Shown: positions 25,391-36,128 of the stretch, piece by piece
Numbering within the stretch: position 1 is the stretch's first letter
Layout of the letters: each line of letters begins with the position of its first letter
Assembly: GCF_002878395.1 (NCBI RefSeq)
Contig: NC_061116.1
Location: 122,184,191-122,248,190, forward strand
Source of the DNA: Capsicum annuum
Taxonomy: Eukaryota; Streptophyta; Magnoliopsida; Solanales; Solanaceae
Reading direction: 5' to 3'
DNA length: 64,000 nucleotides
Program-made: the position numbers and the translations under genes
Notes under the pieces: model-generated
Databases searched by the model: none
Told to the model about the DNA's origin: nothing
The model's input: only the letters and a program-made list of their open reading frames with translations

Positions 25391-28126
25391 TGTAACAAAC
25401 AAAAATCACCTCCCGGGACATCACACGGTGCTTAAGGCAACAAGTAGCCCCAAGTTAATCCTTTGAGCCTATTTCTACTAATAACACTCATTTCAAGATA
25501 AAATAATACAAACACTAGCATAGTCATATCATATGAAAGGAAATACAAAGAAAATACTCGGTCCAAACGACCAAGACATACCGGAAAACCTCAATACAAC
25601 CATAATCTAATAACTATTCTGACAAAGACTCTACTAATCCATGAACTAGAGAGCCATTGGGACAGGTCCCCAACTGAGTCGAAATGAACTGAAAGTAATA
25701 ACATAGTCTCTCAAATACTGAAATGTCTGATGATAGGTCCTCGAACCATGAGGACTCACCACTGTAGAGATATAGATAGAGGTACTCAAAAGTCACTGAT
25801 GAGGCTGGGAATGAGTACCTAAATCTATATTATAAAACAATGTAACATATAGATGTATGTGTGGATCATCACTTGGGAATGTACTGAGTATATAGGGGTG
25901 CATGCATTTATATAAAATAACATCAACACTTTTTAATCAAATCATGCAAGCAATAAGTAATGAATCACATGGCTTAAATAAGTATGAAATGTAAAGCTCA
26001 TGAATCATGTAGACTGGAGCATGTAACACAAAACTCATGAGTCATCATAGTTTAACTTTAAAATTAGTAATCTTTTCTTATTCTCATTACCCATAGGCTA
26101 AGGGAAACTTTAAACAATACTTTTAACTCATTCATATGTCTCATGGAGAGTAAAACTTCTTTAATGCTCAAGAACTCATAACTCTTTTGAACTCAAATAC
26201 TTGGAATTCAAAATCATATAACTTTGGAACATACTTGAAGGCATTTCATTCACGTTAGGAAAATATCTCATTTCAAGCTTTAGGAAAAAATACACATATC
26301 AAGGGAAAGTGTTTTAGTTTTAAAGGAAAATATCTTATCTCAATGAAAAAATACTTTAGTTTAGGGAGTTTCTCTTAATCGACATAAACCATGTGAGCTA
26401 TATGGAGTCTAACATTTTGTCCTCCTAAGGAAGAGACCTCACATTGGGATAAACGCCATACTCTTGAAGTATATCCTAGGTCTAGTGATTAATAAACAAA
26501 CTCAGCCTTGGGCTCAATATCAACTTGGCCTTAGGCCCAATAATACTCATAAACTTGGCCTCAGGCCCAACCTACGGTGGCACGTAGTTTTGGGGTAAGA
26601 AACTGTAGTAACTTACCCGCTCGGTGCTAAATACTACTCCCTTTAGATTATCTGCCTCATCTCGTAAAAATTCACTTTTAGAAATAATATTATGGTTCAC
26701 CACGAGCCCAATAATCAAATCAGTAATCTCATGTAGTAGAGTGGATTTCAAAACACCATAACCATTAGGTCAAAAAATTTCTCAATAATCTCAGAATACT
26801 CAAATCATGGGTGCTTATAGAACAAAAGTTCATAAAATCACAAGTCTCAAGTAGGGCTTAATGACTCATAATTCAATCTTAAGTTAAAACTCATCAAAAG
26901 CATAATAGATAGCATATAGATTCATAACTCATGTAGAAATCTGAAAATTTCAGCAATTTGTCTCAAAATCTCAACTTACTCATATACTTCAATATCTCAA
27001 ACATTTCAACTATTAACTTCTTAAGGATTAAAATCATGGGGTATAGACCCAGCTGCAATTTCTCAAGAAAACTTGTAAAAATCATGCCATTAGACTCTCA
27101 ATTAAAGGGAAATATCAAAATCTTGAAACCAATAACCATGGGTGAAAAACCCCAATTCAATTTCATGTAAAATCTCATAAATTGCAGAGAATTATAGTTT
27201 AAATAAGCCTTTGGGCACAGGGGTGAACGGATTACCCTTGTTCAAAATCCCACATACGTTAGATTATGAGATTGAATGAACAATCTTTCTCTAAACTCTT
27301 CTTCTTACTCTTGAGAAAGGGTTCTTCCAACCCTTGAACTTGGGGAACTCAAATAACAACTCAATTTGTACAATCTATGGTGAGTTTATAGATTTCTTTG
27401 AGAAGGGTTTTAGATTTTCTCTTGAGGGAGAAACCCTAGCCTTTAGATGTTTTGGAAGATAATGAGGCTACCTAGTTTTTTTTGGAATATATCTGAGGGT
27501 TAAAAGAGAAAATACCAAAAATCCCCTTGTTAAAATGAGTGAAAAACACTGAACTAGGGCTGCGACGGTCGGAGCGATGGTCCATCGTAAGTCTGACGGT
27601 CCGTCAGGTCATCCGTCGCACGTCATCTAGGAATAGGACACACTGCCTTGATGCGACCGTCAGAGAGATAGTCCATCGTAAGTCCGATGGTCTGTCTGAT
27701 CATCCGTCGCATGATGGCCAGGGTGAGGCCACACTGACTTTGTGCGATGGTCATAGCGACGGTCCGTCATCTTGGCCGTTGTACTTGGGTGAAAAAAAAA
27801 AGTTACTGCCTTGGTTGCGATGGGCTGAGTGGTGCTCCATCGCAGACTCGACGGTCCACGTATCGTCCGTCGCACCTGGGTGGTTCCGACTACTTTCGGT
27901 AAAACTGCCATAACTTCTCACCCCGATACTGGATTTGGATGAAATTGGTATTGTTGGAAATATAATTCAATTCTCTACATGAAAAAAAGTAAAATTTAAG
28001 AAAATTCTATATGGTTTAAACACCAATCACTTGGGAAGTCACTTCTCAATCTTCTATGACAAAAATTACACTTCACTTGACACGCTCTAAGGTTCGGACT
28101 ACGAGCAAATTTTGCGGGGTCTTACA
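25391..28126 (-). repeat. Solo LTR of gypsy family D (2.74 kb)
   Basis: Begins TGTAACAAACAAAAATCACC, ends ...GCGGGGTCTTACA, and is flanked by a perfect 5-bp repeat ATATC (25386-25390 and 28127-28131). No coding region is present. Stretches such as GACATAAACCATGTGAGCTA (about 26380) and the CACACGGTGCTTA start are shared with LTR family C, so D is a related gypsy family. It contains a GC-rich repeat cluster at about 27550-27890. Confidence 0.88.
27550..27890. repeat. GC-rich degenerate repeat cluster in LTR D
   Basis: About four loose copies of a module built on GCGACGGTC..CATCGTAAGTC..GACGGTCCGTC..CATCCGTCGCA, at about 27551, 27653, 27741 and 27817. The module is self-complementary in parts (GACGGTCCGTC), so it could fold. 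It stands out as a CpG-rich island in AT-rich DNA. Open frames across it on both strands are by-products of the repeat. Confidence 0.75.
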
Positions 28127-29777
28127 ATATCTTAACTAAAAGTGTTTAACTTAGAAATATTTAAATAGAAACTTTTGAACTTAAAAAATAAAAAGTCTCA
28201 CAAGTATCTACTTCTGATTAGAGAGCCACTGGGATAGACCCCGGCTGATTGAACATAAAAAGAATTTTAAATATCTAAAATACTTCATCAGTATCAAAGG
28301 CTAATAAATTGGGTCCTCAGACTATGAGGACTCACCAAAATTCGAGATGTAGGTGGTGATGCTCGTAGTCAATCATAATGCTAGAAATGAGCAACAGAAC
28401 CTACATTATAAGACAATGTAGCACATAGACTATATGTGGGTCAGGATCTATGGAATGTATTGAGTATGTGGGGGTGAATGCATAAGGTAAAATCATAACT
28501 TAATATTCAAATAAACTTTCAATAATGCATGCTAAGTGTAAATTATTACCTAGGATATAAATAAAACAAAAAACTGCAAGGTCATAATCATAAATGAAGA
28601 AGCATAAGAGTAAACTTTGTGAGTGACGAAAGTTAGTTTTTAAAAGCCTTACTTTTTATTCTTTCTTAGGTAGGTTCTTCTAACCGACATTAACCATGTG
28701 AGCTACCATGGAGTCTAATGTCTTACCCATATTGGGGAGGGTTGTTTAACCTTTGCAATTGGAATAGAACCTTAATCTTAGTGATAACTATACTTTACTT
28801 CATACTTATTGAGAAAAAGATTAGTCTATTTTTGTATGTAGTTTTTAGGAATTTAGGATACACTCATCCGCATTCCTTTCTCTGTTCTAAATACTACTCC
28901 TAGGGTTCATATATGTGCTCATACTTAAGAAATCGACCTTAAACTAGAATAAGGGTTTGTATAAAAGAAACCAATTATGCTTTTTTTTGCTTTAAATCAT
29001 AATTAAGATGAACAATTATGACTTTCAAGTTTTCTATTCGAATCAAAAGATGAAACTTTCTTGTAAACTTAGTGCTTAAACTAAAGCCTTAAATCTCATA
29101 CTTTCTTTCATATAATTGTAATACAATATCATGCTTAAAACTCAATTGGGAATCTTTAATAAATATCTCAAATCAAACTCATGATATTTAAATAATAATA
29201 GAGAATCTTCAAGTCAAAACCTAAAAAGATGAGAATATGTATGCACTTTAATACTTCAATCATATAATAATTTCATAAACTCAAGACAATATAATTTGGG
29301 TATGAACCCTAATTCCAAATCATATAACTTTAACTTTAAACATGTTTTGGGAACAAGGATGGAAGAATATCATTGTTCATAAACCCCACTTAACTCAATT
29401 AGATGAATTCTTGAAGAAATCATGAAATCAGATCTTAAATTCATGAGTTCTTGAGAGAAGAAGCTTGGATAATTATTCTTGGGAAAGAGAAAGGGTTTCA
29501 ATGAGAGTAATTTTACAATCAATCTATCTTTACACATGTTTTCAAAACTAAAACTAAAGAAAGAAAAAAAGTCAACAAAAGGGGCTTATAGGCCTTACCT
29601 ATTTTCCTACATCTACGTAAAAGTCTAATAATTCAATCAATGTACAATAATTCAATCAATGACTTTGTACAATAATTCAGACTTTGTACAGTATCTTGTC
29701 TCCGTTGATTTTTTCGTATTTGCTCCATTATTGCTCCTTATCTTATCTTTCCAGCTGGCATTTTGTCTTCTTGATTT

Positions 29778-30342
29778 TTATTCTAGATGTACCTCTGGAA
29801 TAATATTATCTTCTCCATTACACCTCGAACATTGGTGATCTGGATATTTATGTCCAATTATCTTACAATATCTTGTTAGCAGTCCATCTGAAATAAATCC
29901 TTTTTTTATTGCTCTTGCGGTAGATTGTTTTTCTGGGTTGAGTAGCATCATTATCCATTGTCTTACATCTTCCATATCTGCTTGTCGTAGCTCTTTTGAA
30001 TTTGAGTAAATCATTTGATGATCTCCTGAATAATAGCTCCATATTGGGTTTCCGTTAGTATAGTTATTTGCTAGTTCTTGAATGATAGTAGCTAGTCCAA
30101 TAAGTCGTTTATTTGCATAAAAATCTGGTATCTCAATTCTGGGTATCTCCGGTTGCTGCGTAATATCTTCTGGTATAATCATATCTCTAGTTAATCCTAT
30201 CTTTACAACTTGTATAACTAGTTTTATTTCGTTATGGAGTGTCCCAACGTCTCCTTCTAGCTCTGGATTTTTAATGTCTTCCGATCGACATAGCTCTACA
30301 CACTGCTGAGTTAGTTGATTTGTAGCTATAGACTTCAGTTAA
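29778..30342 (-). pseudogene. Pararetrovirus-like ORF fragment, Cys-containing C-terminus
   Basis: A frame on the minus strand, open from the mosaic breakpoint near 30342 to a stop at about 29778; an internal ATG is at 30180-30182. The last part has a Cys/His cluster (C-x-K-x2-GHKYPDHQC-x2-C) resembling a small metal-binding motif. I do not recognise the protein with certainty. Its base composition and position, sharing a breakpoint with the coiled-coil frame, place it with the pararetrovirus mosaic. Immediately downstream a new short frame starts near 29722 and soon ends in short direct repeats. It could be the N-terminal region of a virion or accessory ORF. It is truncated at its 5' end by the inversion junction. 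Confidence 0.45.
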
Positions 30343-30864
30343 GAATTTATAATAGATGAAAAAATATATGAAAACTACGAAGGATCAAAAATAAAAATAG
30401 TATTTTCTAATCTAGGACGAAGATATAAGAAAATAGGTGAACATTTATATCTAATGTTAGAAAAAGAAGAATTAAAATTAGAAGATAAATTAACAGCAAT
30501 GGTAAAAATAGAAAAAGAAAATAAAGAGATAGATAGGAAAAAGGAAATAGAAAAAATAAAACAACAAACTACTGAAGAAATACGAAAAATAGAAGAAACT
30601 AAAAATAGTAGGATTGCTGAATTAGAAAAAGAACTACAAATAATAAAAGAGTTGTATGAACAAAGACAAAAAGAAAAAGAAGAAAAAGATAGAGAACAGA
30701 AATTACTAAACGAGATAAATCAATTTAAGGAAAAATTAGAAATAAAAAACGAAGAATTAGTAATAAATAATATAGATATTGAAGAGACAGATAATTATGA
30801 GTCCAAAGATAGTGAAACATATATAGAAATATTTCGAATGGGCTTTCTATTTGTATTTTGTTAA
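30343..30864 (+). pseudogene. Pararetrovirus-like ORF fragment with long coiled coil
   Basis: A plus-strand frame open for about 173 codons, from the junction at 30342 to a stop at 30862-30864, without an upstream ATG before 30454. The first 35 residues (FSNLGRRYKKIGEHLYLM and neighbours) look like the end of a folded domain. The rest is strongly Lys/Glu-rich with heptad spacing (residues about 40-140), predicted to form a coiled coil. The last dozen residues cross into the next piece, which has opposite polarity. A long open frame in a decayed region suggests a fairly young insertion. A virion-associated or movement-protein C-terminal region is possible; I cannot tell which. Confidence 0.5.
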
Positions 30865-31125
30865 TCTTAGTTTTCCCTGTTATTTTATGTTTTGTTGTTA
30901 ATACATATAGATTTTTACATCTTGTTGTGAATATTTTACTTCCTGGGGTTAATTCTATTCCTGATATTTTCCAATATAATACTAGTGATTTTTCTATATT
31001 TCTATCTGTTACTGCTACTGAATAATTTGCACTTATTATAAATTTAAATTTTTGATATATTAGATTTCCTTTTACGGCAGTTATTATGCTTTTTTCTATA
31101 GGTTTTATTGCTATTTTCAGTTAAA
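30863..31125 (-). pseudogene. Pararetrovirus movement-protein-like fragment (30K superfamily)
   Basis: Minus-strand translation from about 31125 to 30863 gives roughly 88 uninterrupted residues with the pattern of the caulimovirid cell-to-cell movement protein core. It has a strand-rich block ending in an asparagine-tyrosine-serine motif, followed by a conserved Ser-Leu and then a Gly...Pro-Gly-Ser block. It lacks both ends of the protein. Its frame differs from the capsid-like piece upstream, so the junction near 31126 is a deletion join. Assignment is by motif pattern only. Confidence 0.5.
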
Positions 31126-31126
31126 T

Positions 31127-31421
31127 TTGCAAACCATAGTTTTACTGATCTTATTAGAGTTTTTTCTATATATTCCGGTGCATCTGTTATATTTATATTA
31201 TTATCTAATAATTGTTTTGTCATATATCCTATCCATAATTGTATTGTTTTTTCTGTATCTATTACACAGTCTAGATCTAAAAAGTTATAATTTTTACTCA
31301 CTATTTGTTTTGGTATCCATTTATCATATTCATTATATTTTTTAAACTTATTCTTATAATATATAGGTTTTCTTATTTCTGGAAATAAAGACTGATAATG
31401 ATATGTGCCTAGATCTACCAA
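31127..31421 (-). pseudogene. Pararetrovirus capsid-like fragment
   Basis: Minus-strand frame of about 98 residues, beginning at a TTG-containing breakpoint (not a true start). It has aromatic and basic stretches, then an acidic segment with WIGYMTKQL and ends in KLWFANLT, the type of helix-rich segment seen before the nucleic-acid-binding tail of caulimovirid coat proteins. After that it runs out of frame into the movement-like piece. The family call is inference from composition and the WF/NLT-type motif. Both ends are missing. Confidence 0.42.
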
Positions 31422-31422
31422 G

Positions 31423-31534
31423 AAGTTTAATAAATAATAAAAATATAGCAGAAAAAGAAATAATAATAGGAGTTAGAAAAATAAAAATAGAATTCGAAGT
31501 AAAGGAAGAAATGCAAAAAGCAGATATAATATTA
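31423..31534 (+). pseudogene. Short pararetrovirus protease-like piece
   Basis: About 37 residues on the plus strand ending in KADIILGN, the pattern found after the active site of retroviral-type aspartic proteases in pararetroviruses. The active-site part itself is not present. The right edge at 31534 is the return to element A LTR sequence. Confidence 0.35.
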
Positions 31535-32085
31535 GGAAATGGGCATATAATGCCCTTATGAATCTTATAAATCTTATTTTGGACGATTGGGATTCAGGGG
31601 AAAGGACTAAATTACCCCCTTGACCCTTCTTTAATCATGAAGTTGGACTATTGGGGGAGGTACCTCTGCGGCACGAACCCTATTCCATAGGAATGGCCTC
31701 CGTGATGCGAACCCCATTCCCTGGAAATGGCCTCCATGATACGAACCCATTCTTTGGTAATGGACTCTGTGATGGTACCCTATTCCTTGGGAATGACCCA
31801 TGCAGCACAACCCTATTATAGAAGCCCACTACCCCCGCTGTCCAATCACGCCCTAAATCCCATCCGAAAATCCCAAAACTCTTCCGAGACATACCCTTAA
31901 TCCTCCTAAACATTTTTAACTCAAAACCCAATATCTCGAGGTCGGAAAGGCCAAAATAAAAATTCATGAAGTCTTGGGGTCTTTAAAATGACTAAGTCAT
32001 TAACACTTAGTAAGAATTTCAAGCCTTGGACCCTTAAGTATGCAACTAGAAGCTGAAACGAGCTTCGAATACTATGGGGTATACA

Positions 32086-32466
32086 TGAACATCTCTAGTT
32101 GCTTGGATATGTTCTCAATCTCGCTCATAGCATCCTTCGTTCACTAAGATTTGTTTACGTCACTTATTTGCTTCTATATATATTTTATACTTATTTATTT
32201 TCTTTTATCTTTTGGTTATCAAATCACAAGTAAATCAAATCTATAATAAGGTTAAATCATACCATTTGCTTTTGAATCAACTACAAATTCAACCATACCA
32301 AATTCATGACAAGTAGAAATATTGTCCTTGATCTTAATCACTTGACCTTGTGCTTTTTCAAAACATTATATTATTTCTATTACCTTTTTCTCTGTCATAC
32401 CTACCTACTTTGATTGTAAAGAATTTGCATATAAATGCTCTAACCTAAGCATTGTTCAAATGCTTT
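32086..32466. other. Short unassigned spacer between element A and the second CACTA
   Basis: Starts with TGAAC, the right target repeat of element A. I see no coding or repeat signal in the rest. Its last three bases, TTT, may be the target repeat of the CACTA-type element. Confidence 0.4.
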
Positions 32467-32690
32467 CACTACTGGAAATTACCTCTATGGCGATGGTTCA
32501 AAAACCGTTGCCATAGAGCTATCACAATAGTTTGGAAGGAGTCCCATATGTGAGCGTTGTCATAGATCTACGACAATGGTTTATGCGATGGTTATGGAAA
32601 TCGTTGTCATAGAGCTATCTATGCCAACGGTTTGTACACCTCCTATTAGGATGGGTCCACTTAGCTATAGCAATGGTTTTGAACCATTGC
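32467..32690 (+). repeat. Left terminus and subterminal repeats of the second CACTA element
   Basis: CACTACTGG terminus followed by five or so direct and inverted copies of a CTATGGCAACGGTTT-like motif, for example near 32487, 32505, 32565, 32600 and 32620. This density is what CACTA transposase-binding regions look like. Confidence 0.7.
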
Positions 32691-32858
32691 AATGACAATA
32701 AAGTGTTGGACTAACCCTATTGAAACACTTTATTATTCTATTACAATTATTTTAAAAATCTACTGTAACACTTATTTGTATTTTGCAATGATTTTTCACG
32801 ACCTATTGCAACTATTTTGGATACCTATTGCAATAATTTTTTGGCCTATTGCTACAAT

Positions 32859-32864
32859 TATATA

Positions 32865-32916
<52 letters not shown>

Positions 32917-32924
32917 CATACATA
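32859..32924. repeat. (TA)n microsatellite
   Basis: Alternating TA over about 65 bp with a few CA interruptions, ending in ACATACATACATA. It is likely length-variable. Confidence 0.95.
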
Positions 32925-33656
32925 TCACAAAACAATATCTTTCATTTATATAATTATCCAAAATATACAACAAACTAGTAATCTAAACCCAAAAGCAAAA
33001 TCAAATGATTAATTTTCCTACACATCATATCAAGTTCGAGTGATGATTAAGTTTGAAGAAATTCCATATCAAAAAGATCAATATTAAAATATTTACAACA
33101 ACAATTCAAAAATCTTTTCAGGTCAATATCTACATCACTTCTTTCTTCATGATCTCATTCTTCATTTTGAACACTTAAGAGAATAAATAATATCAATTAT
33201 ACGAAAAACACTCAATTAATATAGATCGCAAATCACTAAGAGATATCTTCAAGAAAACCACGAGTTGATTGTTAGAATCACATCCATATTTGTTTAAACT
33301 CTAGTATTTTATATTTGTATACTGTAGAAACCACAAAAGTAAATTCTCTTCCACTTCTAATGTTATATGACAATTAACATAGATGGACAAACATCCTATT
33401 TCAAGAATGTCACAAAATATTAGGATATATCCTAATAAAAGTGAAAATATTCTACAGGAAAGAGGTAATATAAAAAAATATGAAAAATGAAAACAAAAAG
33501 CACTCTTATATATATATGTGTGTGTGTATTGTCCATGAAGACATATTTGCAGTTCCTATTTGAAACATAAATTGCTTATATTAAAGCAAAATGAATGGTT
33601 CATACATAGAGTGAAGACGTTGCAGTTCAAAAACACACTGGTGGTGTGATTTGGAA

Positions 33657-36128
33657 CTCACTGTCTGTAATATCTTAGCCCTGATTATGGAAAAACAGTA
33701 TACTTATAACTAAAAATATAATAGATTTGGACAAATGCTACTTTTAATCGTATTTTCTTAAGTTGCAATTATACATAGAATGCTTAAACTTAAAAACTTT
33801 GTAGCAATTTGCATAGATAAATCTTTACTTACATCTAGCAGGATAAGCCACCGATTGGACATAGAAGAAACTTCTAAATAACATTCCTCTAAGGTTGATC
33901 CATGGAGGAATTTGTCAAAAAGTTTAGCCTGCAAATAAGTTTTTGCTCTAGAATAAATTTTTGTGACAACATAAAATTGATAAAACAAGTAACCAACAAA
34001 ACTTTCAATTGGGCAGATGTTGGATCCTCATTGATAATGCTATTCAAGATTGAGTTTAATGGGCAATAGTAGCTTTGATAATCAAATTCTGCTAAGCAAC
34101 AGAATACCAAAGAGAAAATATATAAGGATTAGAGTTGTATAACTCTTTAAGATTGAACTAGCTGTTCAGAGGCAATAATGTGGATAAAACTCTCACATAG
34201 TATGGTAAAGTATAATCAAATAGAAAAGGATAAACTGTTAACCAGTTCCTGAAACGCAAGCTAGATATAATGGCAAGAGTAGCATCTTCTTGTGTCCAGA
34301 ATAAAATATGACCAACAGTAATGATGAAATAGTCTTAACTTCTTCTCTCGTTATCATATAGTATTTAATTAAACCTTGCTATGAATGAAGAAATGAAAAA
34401 ACTTTGCTTCATAAAACATTCATACGTGCATCCCAAATAGCTTAATTTTTCTTTCTCAGTCATTATCTAGGACGACCTTAAAGCTTACGAGTAGGGAACG
34501 ATGCAACCTCAAGTCAGGACAACCAAAAAAAATAAACATCTATTTATAGATGATAGAAATTCTCAATTTCCAAGATGCACACCATGTCAATCCTCCATGA
34601 TAACCCAAAAACATAAAGGGGTAAAATAGAGGCATCTTCTACAGAAGGCTCTCTCAAAAGCCTCCTAAATAATTTTCATTAGTTTTTATCAGATCAGACA
34701 ATAAACTTATTAAATAAAAAACAATGTGAAGAACGATTCCAAGGGATATCAACCAACAAAACAATGTGAAACTATTATATGACTTTAGATGTGAATAACC
34801 AGTAGACATGAAATTATAGTACAGTAGAATGAATGCATCTTATATTCTCAAACATTCGAACTCACACCCTAATTAAGTCAAACTAGTTCTATTCCAATTA
34901 CTTTTCTCTATATCTAAATTCACTGATTCAGCCAACTTTGTTTAACTTAAGACTTCTATACAAGAGATCAGAAAATTAGAATCCCTTTTGTGCCTATAAT
35001 AGAAAAATTCAACAAAAGATATAAAATCAGATTTGTCATTACATATTAAGTTCACTATGGAAGGAAATACATTAGTTGTAATCATTTCCTCCAATTGCTG
35101 TGTCCATTTACCGGAGGAAATGATTTCAAAAAGTACACATCAACAATCACGACTCAGTCCTAAACAAGTGGGTTCAGCTTTATGAACCCTCACAGACCAT
35201 GTATTTCAGAAATTCTATAGGAGAAAAAAATATCTTTTACTTGAAAGAAAAGAATAAATTGGGTATTCACAAATGAAGAACCTAGAAAACTTTGATGAGC
35301 TTTAGCTCACCTCTACGTTTAATCTCAAAGCCTTTAAGTTTGGTAAGTGTAACATCATCACTGAAAATTTCATAGTGATTCTTAATTAGAATATCTTTTT
35401 CCTTGGATACGGGAATAAGCATTGCCTACTTGCAAAAAAAATAAAAGAATAATCAACATAGTTATCATGCCTTAATAAATAGCACAAACTTCCAAAAAGG
35501 GATGGCGCAACAAACATTGATGTTTGCTTAAAGATGTGTGTTAGGTGTTTGTGATTCACCTTCTATGGTCCATCCACTTCAAACTTAATTGACCATTCAC
35601 TGTGTATTGTATATGTCTTATTGATGGGGTCCTTGAGAGTCTAAAAAATAGAAGTGGAAATAGTTTCTTTTACGAAATAGAAAATAGTGTCTGTAGTGTA
35701 TTCAATGTTGCAACACTAATAGACTAATAGTCATGCAAAAACTATTTAAAGTGAAACAAGCAGAGTACAGGAATAGATTCCCCTCCAACCTAGTACTGAT
35801 CATTAGTATTGTTTCTTTCTACATCAATATTCAGCATTACACAAGGATACGAGATTGTCAGTTTTTTCTTTGGATCTCTGAATGACACATCCATAATCAT
35901 CATGATGTCCAGTGTAACAACAAAAAAATACCACTATTAATATAAAGGACAAACCTCTATAAAATAGTAATCAACGCAAAAAAATAAATATCACACAATA
36001 CAAATTACAAAAATAGAAGAAAGGGCAACAACAACACCACTTGAAAAAAATATGCATCTTAATAACCAAATCATACTTTGTCTTAAAGGTATAATTCTTA
36101 GGGAAAAAGAATGGTAGTGCACACCAAT
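33657..36128 (-). pseudogene. Captured DNA polymerase epsilon catalytic subunit exons (part 1)
   Basis: Antisense exon-like pieces in correct gene order. At 36128-36077: CALPFFFPKNYTFKTK. At about 35880-35790: LTISYPCVMLNIDVE then NNTNDQY. At 35640-35560: SIKFEVDGP. At 35425-35282: LKGFEIKRRGELKLIKVF. At 33928-33833: QAKLFDKFLHGSTLEECY then NRWLILLD. At about 33683-33657: DITDSE. These match the palm/thumb part of the plant replicative polymerase that copies the leading strand. Splice signals are kept: GTAAGT after LLD, GTGAAT at 35559, and AG acceptors at 35426, 35641 and 33929. Stops (for example P-stop-K at the end of the 35560 exon and a stop replacing Gln before 35282) show it is dead. 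Introns are retained, so it was captured as genomic DNA, not retroposed. Confidence 0.8.

Larger units (their letters stand above)
29515..31534. mobile_element. Endogenous pararetrovirus (Caulimoviridae, solendovirus-like) mosaic
   Basis: A 2.0-kb insertion in the LTR of element A, located by comparing 29461-29514 and 31535 onward with the uninterrupted LTR at 8180-8210. It is markedly A-rich in coding sense and holds at least five pieces in order -, +, -, -, +. These are an unidentified frame, a coiled-coil frame, a movement-protein-like piece, a capsid-like piece and a short protease-like piece. Such shuffled, inverted fragments are typical of endogenous pararetroviruses of Solanaceae. No obvious target repeat flanks it, in line with insertion by end-joining. 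It is a broken fossil without reverse transcriptase. Confidence 0.65.
7771..32085 (-). mobile_element. Ty3/gypsy element A (chromovirus, Tekay-like), expanded by nested events
   Basis: One gypsy element on the minus strand. The LTR at 25247-32085 is upstream in element orientation; the LTR at 7771-8707 is downstream. Both start TGTAA on the plus strand and align over shared segments. Flanks are TGAAT (7766-7770) and TGAAC (32086-32090), a near-perfect target repeat. The internal region has a tRNA-iMet primer site, gag, protease, RT, RNase H, integrase and chromodomain in gypsy order. It is interrupted in the protease by element B and a duplication (12205-23729). Its upstream LTR is interrupted by solo LTR D and a pararetrovirus mosaic. 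Without the insertions it would be roughly 9 kb with the deleted downstream LTR. Confidence 0.85.
25247..32085 (-). repeat. Element A upstream (5') LTR, interrupted twice
   Basis: Starts TGTAATTCCTCAGAAGTACA and ends ...GGGGTATACA at 32085. Three segments (25247-25390, 28132-29514, 31535-32085) line up in order with the 7771-8707 LTR plus the block deleted there, giving an original length near 2.08 kb. The interruptions are solo LTR D (25391-28126) and the pararetrovirus mosaic (29515-31534). Confidence 0.86.

Noticed and set aside
27539..27913. Open frames of 124 and 83 codons on opposite strands
   Set aside because: Both run through the CpG-rich repeat modules of LTR D; overlapping frames on both strands come from the repeat composition, not a gene.
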